From Triglochin maritima (taxonomy: Eukaryota > Streptophyta > Magnoliopsida > Alismatales > Juncaginaceae), in contig OY821787.1 in the NCBI GenBank assembly GCA_963682175.1, positions 18,082,501-18,146,500 of the forward strand: a stretch of 64,000 bases of DNA. The letters run 5' to 3'. Positions 1-11,501 of this stretch are shown here, in pieces. Under the pieces are notes generated by a model. The model saw only the letters and a list, made by a program, of their open reading frames with translations. It did no database searches and was not told the origin of the DNA. How positions within the stretch are numbered: the stretch's first letter is position 1; the number at the start of each line of letters is the position of its first letter. The translations under genes were made by a program, and so were the position numbers.

Positions 1-1092
1 TAGACCCTCCAAAGGTAACGTAGTCCTGATCGCTAAGAAGTGAGCCGACTTGGTCAGTCGATCGACTATCATAGAAATCGCGTCGTGAAATCTCCTCGTC
101 TTTGGCAACACTGTGACAAAATCCATCGTCACGTGCTCCCACTTCCACTCAGGAAGCTCAATACACTGCATCGGTCCTGCTGGTCGCTGATGCTCAATCT
201 TCACCTGCTGACAGACTAAGCATCGGTCCACAAACTCTGCGATGTCCTTCTTCGTGCCCTTCCACAAGAAGGTCTGCTGCAGGTCCTTATACATCTTCGT
301 TCTCCAAGGATGAATGGTGCATCTCACTCTTTGTGCCTCCTCCATGATGTCATCTCTCAGCCCATCGACCTTCTGCACCCAGATCCGAATCCTGAACCTC
401 AAACCACCATCAACGCCCACGCTGAAGTCTGACCCATCTCTGAAAGCTAACCGTAGCAGACCAGCTAACTTATCATCGCCATGTTGAACCTGCACCACAC
501 GTGAGACAGTCTGCGGCTCCACTCGAAGTGCAGCAATCACTGCCCCCTCTGAGCCCTCTGTGAACGGCCTCCACTCTGACAACGTCTCGAGTAGCTTCCA
601 CTCCTGGATGCACAGTCTCGCAACTGAAACCTCCACCTTCCTCCTCAACGCATCTGTAACCGAATTCGCCTTCCCCGGATGATAGGAGATGGTGAAGTCG
701 TAGTCCTTAATGAATGCAAGCCATCTGCGCTGCCTCATATTCAGATCCTTCTGCGAGAATAAATACTTCAGGCTCTGATGATCCGTGAAGACCTCGAACT
801 GCTCGCCATAAAGATAGTGCCGCCAGGTCTTCAACGCGTGAACCACCGCTGCTAACTCCAGATCATGAGTAGGGTAGTTCTTCTCGTGCACCATCAGTTG
901 TCTCGAAGCATACGCCACCAACTTCCCGTGCTGTATCAGAACACAGCCCAAGCCAATCCCTGACGCAATGCTATAAATCACATAACCTCCACTGCCACTC
1001 GGTAGCGTCAGAATCAGTGCAGTTGTCAGTTGCCTCTTGAGCTCCTGAAAGCTATCCTCTCACTTCTGGGACCTAACAAACTTGACGCCCTT
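1..1092 (-). pseudogene. G1 RNase H and integrase N-terminal part
   Basis: Sense translation gives the Ty3/gypsy RNase H, the H2C2 zinc-binding region and the first part of the integrase core. The frame is open from about 1058 to the window edge. Between 1093 and 1058 there are two in-frame stops relative to G2: one CAG to TAG after the SPLT segment and one TGA just after it. The RNase H signature read as YSDAS in G2 is YSIAS here (near 963-975), so the first catalytic aspartate is lost. Recognisable blocks are [37 protein letters not shown] and the core start [12 protein letters not shown]. Integrase continues beyond the window. Confidence 0.88.
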
Positions 1093-2023
1093 CTACGTCA
1101 ACGATGTCAGCGGCGAAGCAAGTTTGGAGAAATCCTGTATGAACCGTCTGTAATACCTTGTCAGCCCTACGAAGCTCTTGATCTCCGTCACGCTCGTCGG
1201 GGCTCTCCACTGAGTCATTGCCTCGACCTTCGTCGGATCCAACCAAAACTCACACTTCGTGTACTTGGCATAGAGCTGTTGATCTCTCAGAATGCCAAGC
1301 ACAATCCTCAGGTGCTCTCGATGCTGCTCTCTATCAGGCGAGTACACTAAGATGTCGTCCACGAATACAACGACAAATATGTCGAGGTACGGCTGAAAGG
1401 TCATATTCATCAAGTCCATGAATGTTGCAGGTGCATTCGTCAGTCCAAACGACATCACCAAGAACTCGTAGTGCTCGTACCTCGTCCTAAAGGTTGTCTT
1501 CTGAACATTTGCCTCTCTGATCCGTAACTGGTGATAACCCGAACGCAGAACAATTTTCGAGAACACTCCCCATCCTTCTTCTTCACGAAGTCATCAATCC
1601 TGGGTAAAGGGTATCGATTCCTGATGGTAACCTTATTCAGCATCCTATAGTCGATGAACATCCGCAATGACCCATCCTTCTTCTTCACGAACAGCACAGG
1701 CGCTCCCCATGGTGAAATACTCAATCGAATAAACCCGGAGTCCATCAACTCCTGCAACTGCTTCTTCAGCTCTGTTAACTCAGCAGGTGCCATCTGATAA
1801 GGTGCCCTCGACTGAGGTGTCGTACCTGCTACCAACTCGATGTCGAACTCGATCTCTAGGTGCGGCAGTAATGATGGAATCTCCGCAGGAAACACATCTC
1901 GGAACTCTTGTACAACCTATATATCCTCCAGCCTCCTTGTCTCAGGATCAGGAACAACCAGCGTGGCCACAAACGCTCTGCATCCCTGCTGTATCAGCTT
2001 CTGCGCCCTAACTGCAGACACAA
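1093..2023 (-). pseudogene. G1 reverse transcriptase, broken
   Basis: Ty3/gypsy reverse transcriptase in two overlapping frames (1895-1455 and 1566-1093). Conserved blocks seen are [62 protein letters not shown] and the catalytic [10 protein letters not shown]. Two structural defects stand out. After PRIDD the expected LFDQLQTAR segment is replaced by a second copy of the VKKKDG coding stretch (about 1567-1593), which shifts the frame. About 17 codons ([10 protein letters not shown] to SVD in G2) are missing between FWLD and PTKVEA. The join to protease near 2030-2060 also carries a small frameshift. This copy cannot make a working enzyme. Confidence 0.9.
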
Positions 2024-3463
2024 TCAGACGACCCCCTCTGCTCCTCGTCCTCTGATCAAAACATCAGGCAAACCCTCCATCGGGATCAGGATCTTCTTCT
2101 CACGGAAAAAGACCCGCACGTCGTATTGTGACGGCCAGTCCATCCCCAGTATGACGTTGAAGTCCTCCATCGATAACAAGACCAGATCTGCTGGAAAATC
2201 ATGGCCTCCCAAAACAACTGTGGTGTCGGGGAAATAATTCCCCACAGTGCCCACCTCACCCATGGGCGTGCTGACCTCCAAACAATCAGTCAGCAGCACA
2301 GGGGTCCGACCCAACTCACCAGCAAACTTCTCCGAAATGGAGTGAGTGGCACCGCATTCAAACAACACACGCACTATCGAACCAGAAACAGAAAGTGTAC
2401 CTTCCGACACGGTGTTGGAGTCCCTCGCCTCCTCAGCCTTGATGGTGAAGACTCGCTCGGTCTTCCTGCCCTGTCCTGGGGAAACAAAGGATCGACTGCC
2501 TCCGTTCTTCCCTGCTACTGGTGGCCCAAACCTCCTGCTAGGCTCACCCTGCAGAGTCGGGCACTCCCGAATGAAGTGGCCCAACTGCCCGCACCCCATG
2601 CAAGCTGCGGTGCGCCTGAAGCACTCCTGACCTGGGTGAAACCTCCCACAGAAAGTGCACGCTCCAGACTGACGTGCTACTCCTCCATCAAACCTGGGCC
2701 TATTGCCCGGGTTCCCTGCTCCACGGTCGACTGCTCGGCTACCGGTGCTGACTGGTGCCTTCTTCGCCTCCTGAAGACACTCCCTCTGGTCCTGCTCAAT
2801 GATGGTAGCATGCTTCACCGCATCTGCAAGGGTCTGTGGCATGCTATTGATCACACGTGATTGGAGCGGCTGCCTCAGTCCCTTCACGAACTTCCTCGCC
2901 CGCCGCTCAGGGGTCACACAGATCTTTGGGAAGTAACGCTCCAAAGCGTTAAACTTGCTGATGTAACTCGCCAGAGTCATCTCCTTCTGCTCCAGCGACA
3001 TGAACTCCTCTCTCTTCCGATCCCTGACATGCTGGGGAAAGTACTACTCATGAAACACCTCCAAGAACTCCTCCTAGCTGAAGTCCTCACAGTCCTCAAA
3101 CATAACCCTGGACGCGGCCCTCCACCAGTTGGCTGCCTTACCATCAAATACATAGGTGGCCAGATCCACCCTCCTCTCAGGTGCAACTCCAATCGCTCGA
3201 AAGATCTTCTGCATCTTGAAGACCCAGTCCTCTGCTACCTCCGGAGCACTCCTGCCATTGAAACTCGGTGGGTGTTGACGCAAAAAAAGATCGTGCTCAG
3301 CGCCCATCCCACCCTGCACATTCTGGGTTGCCTGACGCTCCAGAAACTTGCCCAACTTGTCCCAGTTGGCGCCCACAGTGGCGTCACTGGCATCGCGGTC
3401 ACGCGGAGAAGTCACGCGTCTAGGAGGCATCTGACAGAAGAAACAATCATAAACTTCAGCCAT
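2024..3463 (-). pseudogene. G1 gag and protease, broken
   Basis: The first ATG in the sense direction is at 3463 and begins MAEVYDCFFCQMPPRR. The capsid-like gag region follows (HPPSFNGRSAPEVAEDWVF, then ANWWRAA). Two stops near 3046-3080 split gag. The rest (3001-2024) is open for 325 codons and holds a CX2CX4HX4C zinc knuckle (CMGCGQLGHFIREC) and an aspartic protease domain. The protease active-site loop reads FECGATHS where G2 has FDCGATHS, so the catalytic Asp is Glu here. It ends in a frameshift where G2 reads straight through into reverse transcriptase. In intact relatives gag packages the RNA and protease cleaves the polyprotein. Confidence 0.88.
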
Positions 3464-3540
3464 GAATGCATGCTAAAAGATAAAATGCATGTGTCCTATT
3501 ACTACAAGGGTGATTTCATTGGAAACCGCATAGGAATCGA

Positions 3541-3554
3541 CCGCTCTGATACCA
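3541..3554 (-). other. G1 primer binding site, tRNA-iMet
   Basis: Sense sequence TGGTATCAGAGCGG lies three bases after the 5' LTR. It is complementary to the 3' end of plant initiator tRNA-Met, the usual minus-strand primer for these elements. Confidence 0.9.
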
Positions 3555-4394
3555 AATTGTAACATCCCGAAACAGCGGAAATTAAAAATTATCATGAAGA
3601 TAACAGAGACCAATAATCAAAAGATGGGACTGTTACTTCTCATAAAACATATAAGCGGTGCACCAAATTACATCAGAGTTTGTCAAAAGCTACATGATTA
3701 CATCAGATAAAACAAAGGAGATACAAGTAATCATGTCGACCTCCTGGTCCGAACGAGAGGATCCGATCCCAAAATGCGAGTGCCCGCTGATCATCACCCA
3801 ACTGGACCTACTACTATCCCGAAATAAAACATGCAACAACAATGCCTTAGTTTCCATATGGAAACCCTGTATGCCAAGCTCACCTATATGCATGCAGTAG
3901 TACAAATGAACATATTATACTAGTAGCATGTCATGTCATCAACAGTAAGGAAAACAGTTCCCTGAAGGGTAACACAGGACATCAGTCCGACAATGATCAT
4001 CGGGTCTCCCAAGGAGACCTACCGTAGGCACATACGGTCTAACGGAACATGACGTGACACTCCCCACACGCGGCTACACTAATCATGGGGTTCGGCAAGG
4101 AGCATCTGCCAAGTCTGCGCCATAAGAAACAGATCTGTAACTTTGTGGTCGAAACCACACCAACGGAGCCGTCGCTCGGTCGGTCCATCAATCATCATCT
4201 CAGTAGGTGCCCATCTGAGGAACATAGCCTGAACAACATCGGCCCATCAATCATCATCACCGGAACAACATCGGAGGCATCACCGGCACACCATCGGTGG
4301 TCCAATCAATACGTTCGGCACAACATCGAGCGGGTCCAGACTGAAGTCTGCCAGGTCATCAGGCTCCACGAGCCGTAAACACCAACCGCGTCGC

Positions 4395-4404
4395 TATAAA
4401 AGCA
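4395..4404 (+). promoter_or_regulatory. Antisense TATA-like site in G1 LTR
   Basis: CTATAAAAGC on the strand opposite to G1 coding sense. The same antisense TATAAAAG is kept at the matching place in the G2 LTR (52911-52919). It is a better TATA match than anything I see on the sense strand. Function is inferred only. Confidence 0.4.
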
Positions 4405-4577
4405 GGGCAGCGCCTCCGTAGCCATCCAGGCCCGGTACTCACCTCACCCAACGACAGTTGCGTGCTCGCACAATCATCATACATTGGGATCAGTGATCCC
4501 TCAGGCCTGCTACTCTACAATGAGTCCAATCAACCTATCACATCAACTCACGATCCATACACGAAGGTGACACGTCC

Positions 4578-5992
4578 TGATTGATTCGTTTTATATTAAA
4601 CCGCAAGTTCACGACCGCGTTGAAGTGGTGGCAAATACGGGTGGATCCATAGGAAGGTGTGTCGACTTTTGGTTTGTTCGAAGGCGAGTGGGAAAGAAAG
4701 GAGAGAAAGGTTGGTTACACTAACTACAATAATCTAAACTAGTAAACTAGGAAAGCTGAAATGAAATCACAAAACAAACTAAACTAAGCAACTAATGAAA
4801 GGAGATAAAACTCAGGAATGGAAAACCCCTAAGAGGTGGAGTGTGTGTGTGCACATGAAATAAGTGTGGTGAATGCATACAATAAGCTCAAGTGTGGTTA
4901 GTGTTTGTTAATGCATAAGAAGTACCTCATGGCAAGACCTATCATTTTCAACACTAACCTAGGTGATTAATATGAGCAATGCAAGGTTGTTATTAAGAAC
5001 GTAACGAGCATGGAGTGTACCTAACTATGGAAGAAACCATCAAGTAAAGTTCTTATTAATTCAAGCAAGCATACTAATATCTCTCAGAAACAATAATATC
5101 TAGCATTCATACCACCTACATAACATGTACATACATCTACTCCACCCTCAAAGGGGATGGAACTACTCACTAATCATTACACTACCTACATAAACAAAAT
5201 GAAACATTATACTGAAAGGAAATTTAACTAAGCAAGAAGGGAGCATTAAAGAAGCTTGAAAGGAAAGGAAAGACTAAACTAGCATGCACAAATTCAAAGA
5301 CAAGATTAAAACAAAATAGAACAATTATTTTATTAACAATGACTCACATTGAAGGTAGTATTCTTCTCCACCTTGAGTTTTGCTTCAAGGATTACTCCTT
5401 AGTAGAGAGAATGCCACCAAGCAATGGGTTAGTTTACAATAGAAGGTGAAGAGTTCTATTTATAGCCAAAGAAAAAGGCAATCCGGGACAATCCCCCGAT
5501 GTGAGACTAAACAAATACCAGAAATGGACTAAATACACACTAATACGCGACCCACCAAAATCTTACCAGATTTGGGCCAAAACAGACCACCAATTAGCGG
5601 TCTTGGACCGCCAATTGGCGGTCTATATGGTCCGGATGACGCTGGATTTTATTTTGGGCTTTTCAGGATGTCTTTTTTGGTCTTTGATGCATCTACTTCA
5701 CTTGTTGGAGCTCCGACCCGAATAGAATTGCCAAAATACTCCACATGACGGTGTAGAGTTTTCTGTTTTGCTCTTTGGTCCTTCGGTCTTACGTTCAGGT
5801 CCTTCTCCCTTGCATCTTAGTCCCCAGGTCTCACAATTAAGTCATTTTTCCATGGGTTTGGGTCCTTTTATGCTTCATCTCTTCAAACCTATTTATTTCT
5901 GAAATTCAACCATAAAACTCCACACGTAGCATTGCTTAGGTGTAAGATAATGGATATAAGATACAAATATAAGCATGAAATGATGTCAATCA
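4578..5992 (-). mobile_element. Solo LTR, Athila-like family
   Basis: Ends are TGATTGA and TCAATCA, an inverted repeat. The 1415-bp unit is flanked by an exact 5-bp target duplication, CGTCC at 4573-4577 and 5993-5997, inside the G1 LTR. It matches the A1 5' LTR, including the ACCGCAAGTG end block, the TATA box (sense CTATAAATAG near 5460) and a phased palindrome pair at 5585 and 5606. No internal domain is present, so this is a solo LTR left by recombination between the two LTRs of a full element. Confidence 0.95.
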
Positions 5993-6150
5993 CGTCCCGA
6001 ACACCCACACTCTTCCACACGACGGTCCCTGGGCAGGCACGCGTACGCGTCTACCGTCACCTCCAGGCTCACGCACAAGGCGAGGACACGGGTTTCCGTG
6101 GACAGAGTTGGCATCCTAAAAAGGACTGGGAATTCAGTTCTTTGCACAAA

Positions 6151-6635
6151 CGGTCCACCGAAAGAGGCAACCCAGTCGACCGCTTCCTCAAAGGAATCGG
6201 TCGACCGAAAGTCTACAACGGTCGAACTCTCTGCGCAAAACCTAAGTCCCAACGGTCGAACAGAGATCTAAAACCGGTTGACCGATACGAGGTCGAAATC
6301 CAGAGTCTGGTCAACATCAATTCAATGCTATCGGTCGACCGACTCAGGGGTCTCGGTCGACCGAAAACTCCCAGGGCATCCTAGCAGTTCTAAGTCATAA
6401 ACGGTCGAACGCATATAAATAATCGGTCGAACTATCATGCATCTCTATTCAGTACACTTACGTTCTGGTCGAACAAACCCAAGGAACCGGTCGACCGAAA
6501 CACGACAGGCAATCCCGACCCACCAGCACAATGCACAACCGGTCGACCGCCCCAAGGCATCGTTCGACCGGTGAAGGTTAAAATCGGGCAAAATACACTA
6601 CATTGGTCGACCGTCTGAAGGAATCCGGTCGACCG
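6151..6635. repeat. CGGTCGACCG paired-palindrome array in G1 LTR
   Basis: Eight pairs of the 10-bp palindrome CGGTCGACCG or close variants. Starts are 6151/6173, 6198/6219, 6253/6275, 6332/6354, 6402/6424, 6466/6488, 6540/6561 and 6604/6626, so spacing within pairs is 21-22 bp. Pair-to-pair distances, read in reverse, match the eight pairs in G2 at 52104-52586. Frequent variants replace one half, for example GTTCGACCG. Confidence 0.93.
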
Positions 6636-7154
6636 TTGCTCGTCTTCAACCTTACGCTGGTCAAGGATTTACGCCAAAACTAATCGCCGGAAAGGTCTCC
6701 GACCTCCCCCGACCGACCAACACATCCCTCACATGAGGGAGAACAACAAAACACACTAAGAAGTCGGCATACCTCAAGAAAACGACAAAATCCGATGGAG
6801 CCTCGCTCGCACAATGTCGCCTCCGATGATCCTCCTCGAACGATCGCCTCCTCGCAACGACCTTCGCACGCCTCACACTGGACAAGCTTCCGCCTCCTCT
6901 GTCGCCAGAAAGGAAGGGAAAGGGAGTGAGGTTTGAGTGAATGAAAAGGAAGAAGGAAGGGAGAGAGAGAAGAAAACGTTTTTCTCTTAAACCCCACCCC
7001 AAAACCCCATCATCACAGCCACCACCACCCATCACCCTACCCCTCAGGCCACTATTCACGCTCCAACCCATGCAACCCATTATTCACGATCCTTCCCCAT
7101 GCAAAGCCTCCACTAACCCTGGATTAACCTTAATCAAGGGTTAGGGACATAACA

Positions 7155-10100
7155 CATTGTGTCACTCTGCTTTTTTGTTAACCTACTAGGATAGGGAGCT
7201 TTTGGCAGGTAGGTTTTCTGTGGTGCCTGACAAGGAGGCGTTGCTGTATTACCCTCACCCTCACCCTGTTGTTCACCACCATTCCCACTGAGGGGCTGCA
7301 TAGATGGTGGTGGTGGGGGCAAGGAAATGTGATTGTCAACTTGCTTTCCATTCCTTAAGATTACAATGGAATTGACATGGTGACCAGGTTCCTCCACATG
7401 GTTCACTTGCCGCCCCCGAGGTACCACATTCTCATTTTGCATGTGTTGTTGGTACATGCGGGGGTTAGCCTCAGGCTGGCTAGGCAGAGTCCCTCTCTCT
7501 CTTTGATGTACAGACTGAGCCAATTGGCCCATCTGAAGCTCTAGAGATTTGATGGTCTGCTGATTTGAAGTGAGAACTTGACTTGTGTTGAACGTTTTAA
7601 TTAAACCGCAAGTGCATGGCCGCGTTGAAGCGGTGGCAAATACGGGTCGTCCTCACGGAGGTGAGCAGTCTCTCGTATGCACGAAATCAAGTGGCGAAAA
7701 AATGGAGAAGAGAGATGATTATGCTACGCTACGCTACACTACACTACGAAGTATGAAATGCGAAAGAAAGCAACAAACGATTAACTAGAACTAAACTAAG
7801 AATGAAAGACGAGTGTCGGAATTCAGGAATGGGAAAACCCCTAAGGGGTGGAGTGAGTGCACACATGAAAAGAGGTGGGTGATGAACACATTCTTTAAGC
7901 ACAAATGAAGGTGGTGTTATCATGCATAGGAAGTGTCTAAATGTTATGGCAAAACCTATCAATCTATTCACCAACCTAGTTGATTAACATTTACATATAC
8001 AAGTTGTTTATTTCAGAACCTAAACAAGCATGAGAGGTGTCTAATCATTTTGGCAAAACTCATCAAGTTATAAATTCTATCCCAAACAAGCAATCATACA
8101 TTCATGTTTTATCAACACATTGGGAATAAAGCATTCATTCCATTCTCTAATGCATGTATGAACATCTACTCCACCCCCAAAGGGGATGGAACTACTCACT
8201 ACACATTACACTAATTATTAAACTAAGCAAGGAAAGCATATTAACTAAGCTACTAAAACTAATGAAAAGAAATTAAACAAAGTAAAGCAAGAAATATGAA
8301 ACAAAGTAAAACAAGCAAAATGAAACTAATAACATAACAAAGAAACTTTTATTAGCAAATGACTCACATTTCAAGTAGCATCCTCCTACTTTAGTGTGTG
8401 CTTCAAGGCCTCACTTCTAGTATGAAGAATAGCCACTCAAAATATTGAGTGATTACAATAGAAGGTGAAGAGTTCTATTTATAGCTATAGAGAAAGAAAA
8501 TCCGGGACAATCCCTCGATGTGGAACTAAACAAATACCAAAAATGGACTAAATACACACTAATACACGACCCACCAAAATCTTAGCGGATTTGGCCCAAA
8601 ACAGACCGCCAATAGGTGGTCTTGGACCGCCAATTGGTAGTCTATATGGTTCAGATCTCGCTAAGTTTTGTTCTGGGCTTTTCTGGATGTCTTTGGTGAT
8701 CTTTGATACATCGACTTTGCTTGTTGGAGCTCCGACCCGACTAGAATTGCCAAAATACTCCCCATGATGGTGTGGAGTATTTTGTTTTGCTCTTTGGTCC
8801 TTCGGTCTTACGTTCAGGTCCTTCTCCCTTGCATCATAGTCCCCAGATCTCACAATTCAGTCTTTTTCCCATCTTTTGGGTCCTTTTATGCTTCATCTCT
8901 TCAAACCTATTTATTCCTGAAAACTAAACATAAAACTCGTTACATAGCATTGTTTAGGTAAAAGATAATGGATATAAGATACAAATATAAGCATGAAATG
9001 AAGTCAATCAACTTGTGGTTGACATAAAAAAAATCATTGAGTTTTCAAGTCCATGAGTCATGGTCTCAAGCGAATTGAATTGGGTTTCCATATTATTGGA
9101 ATTTGGGAAACCCGATTGATTGGTGATTTGAGCTTGGGGTGGCTGATAAGATTGTGCATGCATGAGAGGTTGATATGATTGGTTAGGTGATCGAGAGGAG
9201 TTTGACGGACCACCCGGGGCATTATTTTGGTTCCATGAAAAAATGGGGTGGTTCCTCCATCCAGGATTATAAGATGATGAGTATGGGTCATTCCTAGATC
9301 TGTCATAGATTGCGTTGACATGTTCCATCTCAAGAGGAATGGACGCACACTCTCTTTTCTACATGACCTATCCTACGACATGAATGACAGGGAATTGGAC
9401 CATATGTAAACATGTGAGGTGCACCTTGTTCGTTTTGGATCTCAATCGAATCCATACGGCCCATTAAGGCCGCCATGCGGGCCTCGGTGGCCGTAGTGGT
9501 ATCGACAGCAAATGCGGCACCCGATCTAGTCGAGTTTGCAATCCCGATCCTCGCTCCTATGCTGGATGATGCATGTGGTTCCCTCACACTCTCCCATTTC
9601 ATGGTTTTCTCAGTGAGGTCTTCTAGGAAAGCCCATGCCTCCCTTTCATCCTTTCCTAAGAACTCTCCTTGACACATGGACTCAAGGAGCATTCGGGACG
9701 GGATGTGAAGACCTTCATAAACAATCTGACACAGGCGCCACAACTCGATGCCATGGTGAGGGCATGAGGATAGTAGCTCATTGAACCTATCTAAGTATGC
9801 TTGGAATGATTCGGTCTCATGTTGATAGAAGGAATTGATTTCGCTCCTCAATTTTTGAGTCCGATGATTTGGAAAGTACTTTTTGAGAAATGCAGATTGA
9901 AATTCATACCAAGTCCTAAAGGCATTCGCATGGTTGCTGTACAACGACTTCTTGGCAGCATCCTTTAGTGCAAAAGGGACTAGCCTAAGATGGATGGAGT
10001 CTATGCTAAGTTGTTGCAGCTTGACCGTAGCACAGACCTCCTCAAATTCCCTGAGAAAGATATAGGGGTCACCATTCCCAGTGAAGTGAGGGAGCATGGA

Positions 10101-10364
10101 AATAAACTGAGGCTTAACCTCAAAGTGGTTCCCATTTGCCTTTGGCAAAACAATGCATGAGGGTAGAGCAGTACGGCTCGGGTAGCATCGATCACGTAGA
10201 GGTATGGGAGCCACAACAGGAAGAACATGTGGTACAGGTCGGTCCATCAACTGCACCTCCTCGCGGAAATGAGCATCCATTGAACCTGGACTATGTGCGA
10301 CACGAGAGGAGGGAGGCGTCGAGAAATCGACTACCGAAGCAGGGTTGACGACACGCCTCGTCAA
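7155..10364 (-). pseudogene. A1 gag, frameshifted and interrupted
   Basis: Athila/Tat-type capsid protein. The main block (10364-9330, about 344 codons) starts MTRRVVNPAS and shows RDRCYPSRTALPSCIVLP, DPYIFLREFEEVC, FLKKYFPNHRTQKLRSEI, CPHHGIELWRLCQIVYEGL and EAWAFLEDLTEK, each matching the T1 gag. It then runs into a zinc-knuckle-like stretch (CHSCRRIGHVEKRVC) and shifts frame near 9330-9350. The next block (9328-9016) holds NAIYDRSRNDPY and YNPGWRNHPIFSW. After the solo LTR (7586-9010) the C-terminal part continues at 7580-7155 with MGQLAQSVHQRERGTLPSQP and TYLPKAPYPSRLTKK, where G1 cuts it. Gag would form the virus-like particle, but this copy is dead. Confidence 0.9.
7586..9010 (-). mobile_element. 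Solo LTR, Athila-like family, in A1 gag
   Basis: Begins TGTTGAACG and ends GTCAATCA, 1425 bp, with an exact ACTTG duplication at 7581-7585 and 9011-9015. It carries the family features: ACCGCAAGTG block, CTATAAATAG TATA box in sense near 8480, and a palindrome pair at 8604 and 8625. It belongs to the same family as the A1 LTR, so it is an insertion of a family member into another member. Confidence 0.95.
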
Positions 10365-11477
10365 ATAGCCACTCTCGTCTCGTGCCCACTAAAGCATGTA
10401 CAAAGGTGCACGCACACAACCCAAAACCATTTTTTAACAAAGAATGTGCGTAGAGGAGAAGACGGGGGGACACAGGAGAGGAAGAATGACTTAGGAGAGA
10501 AGGTAAGAAGTCCTTATGCTATGGCGGGTGGGTAAAGGTAGAAGCACACAAGCAAACAAGGCTCAAACAGTCCTAAGGTCGCTATAGGTCCTTACAGCAA
10601 GACGATGCCTAACTGCGAAGTCACACGGCCTCAACAAGCCTCACCTCCCTACGACGAGGACCACAAAGCCCAGCAAGTCAGTCAAGATCTGGAGATCTCG
10701 TCTCTCCTACTATCGACAGAGTGGGCAACGCCAATCAGGCCATGACGGTCGGGACCAGATCACTCTCCTAATGCGCCCGAAATCCTTAGGGCCAATGTCT
10801 ACTTGATTTTAAAAATTAGGGTCTTGATTAGTATCGTTTTTGGGGCGAAGGAAAGGGTGATGAAATCCCCCACCTTATCTTATATGGGACAACCCCTCCT
10901 TAGTAGTGTTTTGGAGTCCTAGTCTAACAATCAACTCTCCAAACAAACGCTCAAACGCTCAACTCACACTTGTTGCAATGCACTTCCTACTAACTAATGC
11001 ATGTTCATACAAAATGCATGAATGAAGAGAAGGAAATGCGTACCTCACGCCATCACTCAGCAACTGAAAGTAAAGCTAAAAGAAAATACAATCTACGTGC
11101 CTAAGTCGAGCACATGATGCATGACCTAAACAAGAAATAATGCATAATCTTTTCCTTTGGGTTTCAAGGTCCAAGTTGCTTAAAGGGAGTTTAATTATTG
11201 ATCTGGGAACAAACTATAACTCAAAACATGCCAAATTGAGTCCCATATCACTATAGCCAACAATACCACAGGACAAAGAAAAAAGAAAGGATACAGAGCT
11301 CACCAGACCACCAGTTGGCGGTCTTAGGCCGCTGATTGGTGATCTATGCTGCTCTATTTGGCATCAAATTTTTCCTGGTTCTTTCCCTTGGTCCTCAGAG
11401 TCTCCTGGAACAAATAAAACTACAAAACAAAAATTAAATCCACTTCAATCGTCCAAACCAGAGTCGGGACTGGCACC
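10365..11477 (-). other. A1 untranslated leader with conserved block
   Basis: Stretch between primer site and gag with no convincing reading frame. A block near 10800-10910 (sense GATAAGGTGGGGGATTTCAT, then CACCC and a run ending TAGACATTGGCCCTAAGGA) recurs in the T1 leader (about 23040-23165), the T2 leader (about 42410-42545) and the fragment at 27120-27240. A degenerate palindrome pair (11305 and 11327) like that of the LTR lies close to the primer site. Conservation in non-coding leader RNA suggests packaging or dimerisation, but that is inference. Confidence 0.7.
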
Positions 11478-11495
11478 TCCCCGGCAACGGCGCCA
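11478..11495 (-). other. A1 primer binding site, tRNA-Asp
   Basis: Sense TGGCGCCGTTGCCGGGGA, the tRNA-Asp-type primer site typical of Athila/Tat elements, just inside the LTR boundary at 11502. Confidence 0.92.
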
Positions 11496-11501
11496 AAAAC
11501 T

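Larger units (their letters stand above)
1..7154 (-). mobile_element. Ty3/gypsy chromovirus-type retrotransposon G1 (5' part)
   Basis: Minus-strand LTR retrotransposon that leaves the window at base 1. In sense order it has a 5' LTR (7154 down to 3558), a tRNA-iMet primer site, gag with a zinc knuckle, protease, reverse transcriptase, RNase H and the start of integrase. Its protein is close to that of G2 (48165-51557), and its 2.18-kb LTR matches the G2 3' LTR once the inserted solo LTR (4578-5992) is discounted. G1 itself sits inside the gag of Athila-like element A1: A1 coding sequence resumes at 7155 with candidate target duplication CATTG (7155-7159). The other copy of that duplication would lie outside the window. 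Stops and frameshifts make this copy defective. Confidence 0.93.
3558..7154 (-). repeat. G1 5' LTR (type A), interrupted
   Basis: In sense it begins TGTTATGTCCC (from 7154) and ends ATGTTACA (3558). Without the solo LTR at 4578-5992 and one 5-bp duplicate it is about 2177 bp, against 2170 bp for the G2 3' LTR (51591-53760). Flanks rejoin exactly across the insert, for example GGTGACACGTCC then CGAACACCCACACTC. It holds eight CGGTCGACCG pairs (6151-6635). A weak TTTAAGAG stretch stands where G2 has TTTATAGG, so the sense promoter of this copy is doubtful. Confidence 0.92.

Noticed and set aside
2201..2860. 219-codon plus-strand frame opposite G1 gag-protease
   Set aside because: Antisense shadow of the gag-protease frame. 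The codon pattern follows the real gene on the other strand.
6661..7080. 139-codon minus-strand frame in the G1 LTR
   Set aside because: CT- and GA-rich LTR leader sequence with no homologue in the G2 LTR frame.
11478..11495. CCCCGGCAACGGCGCCA as a possible tRNA gene 3' end
   Set aside because: No cloverleaf surrounds it. Its place beside each LTR identifies it as a tRNA-Asp primer binding site.
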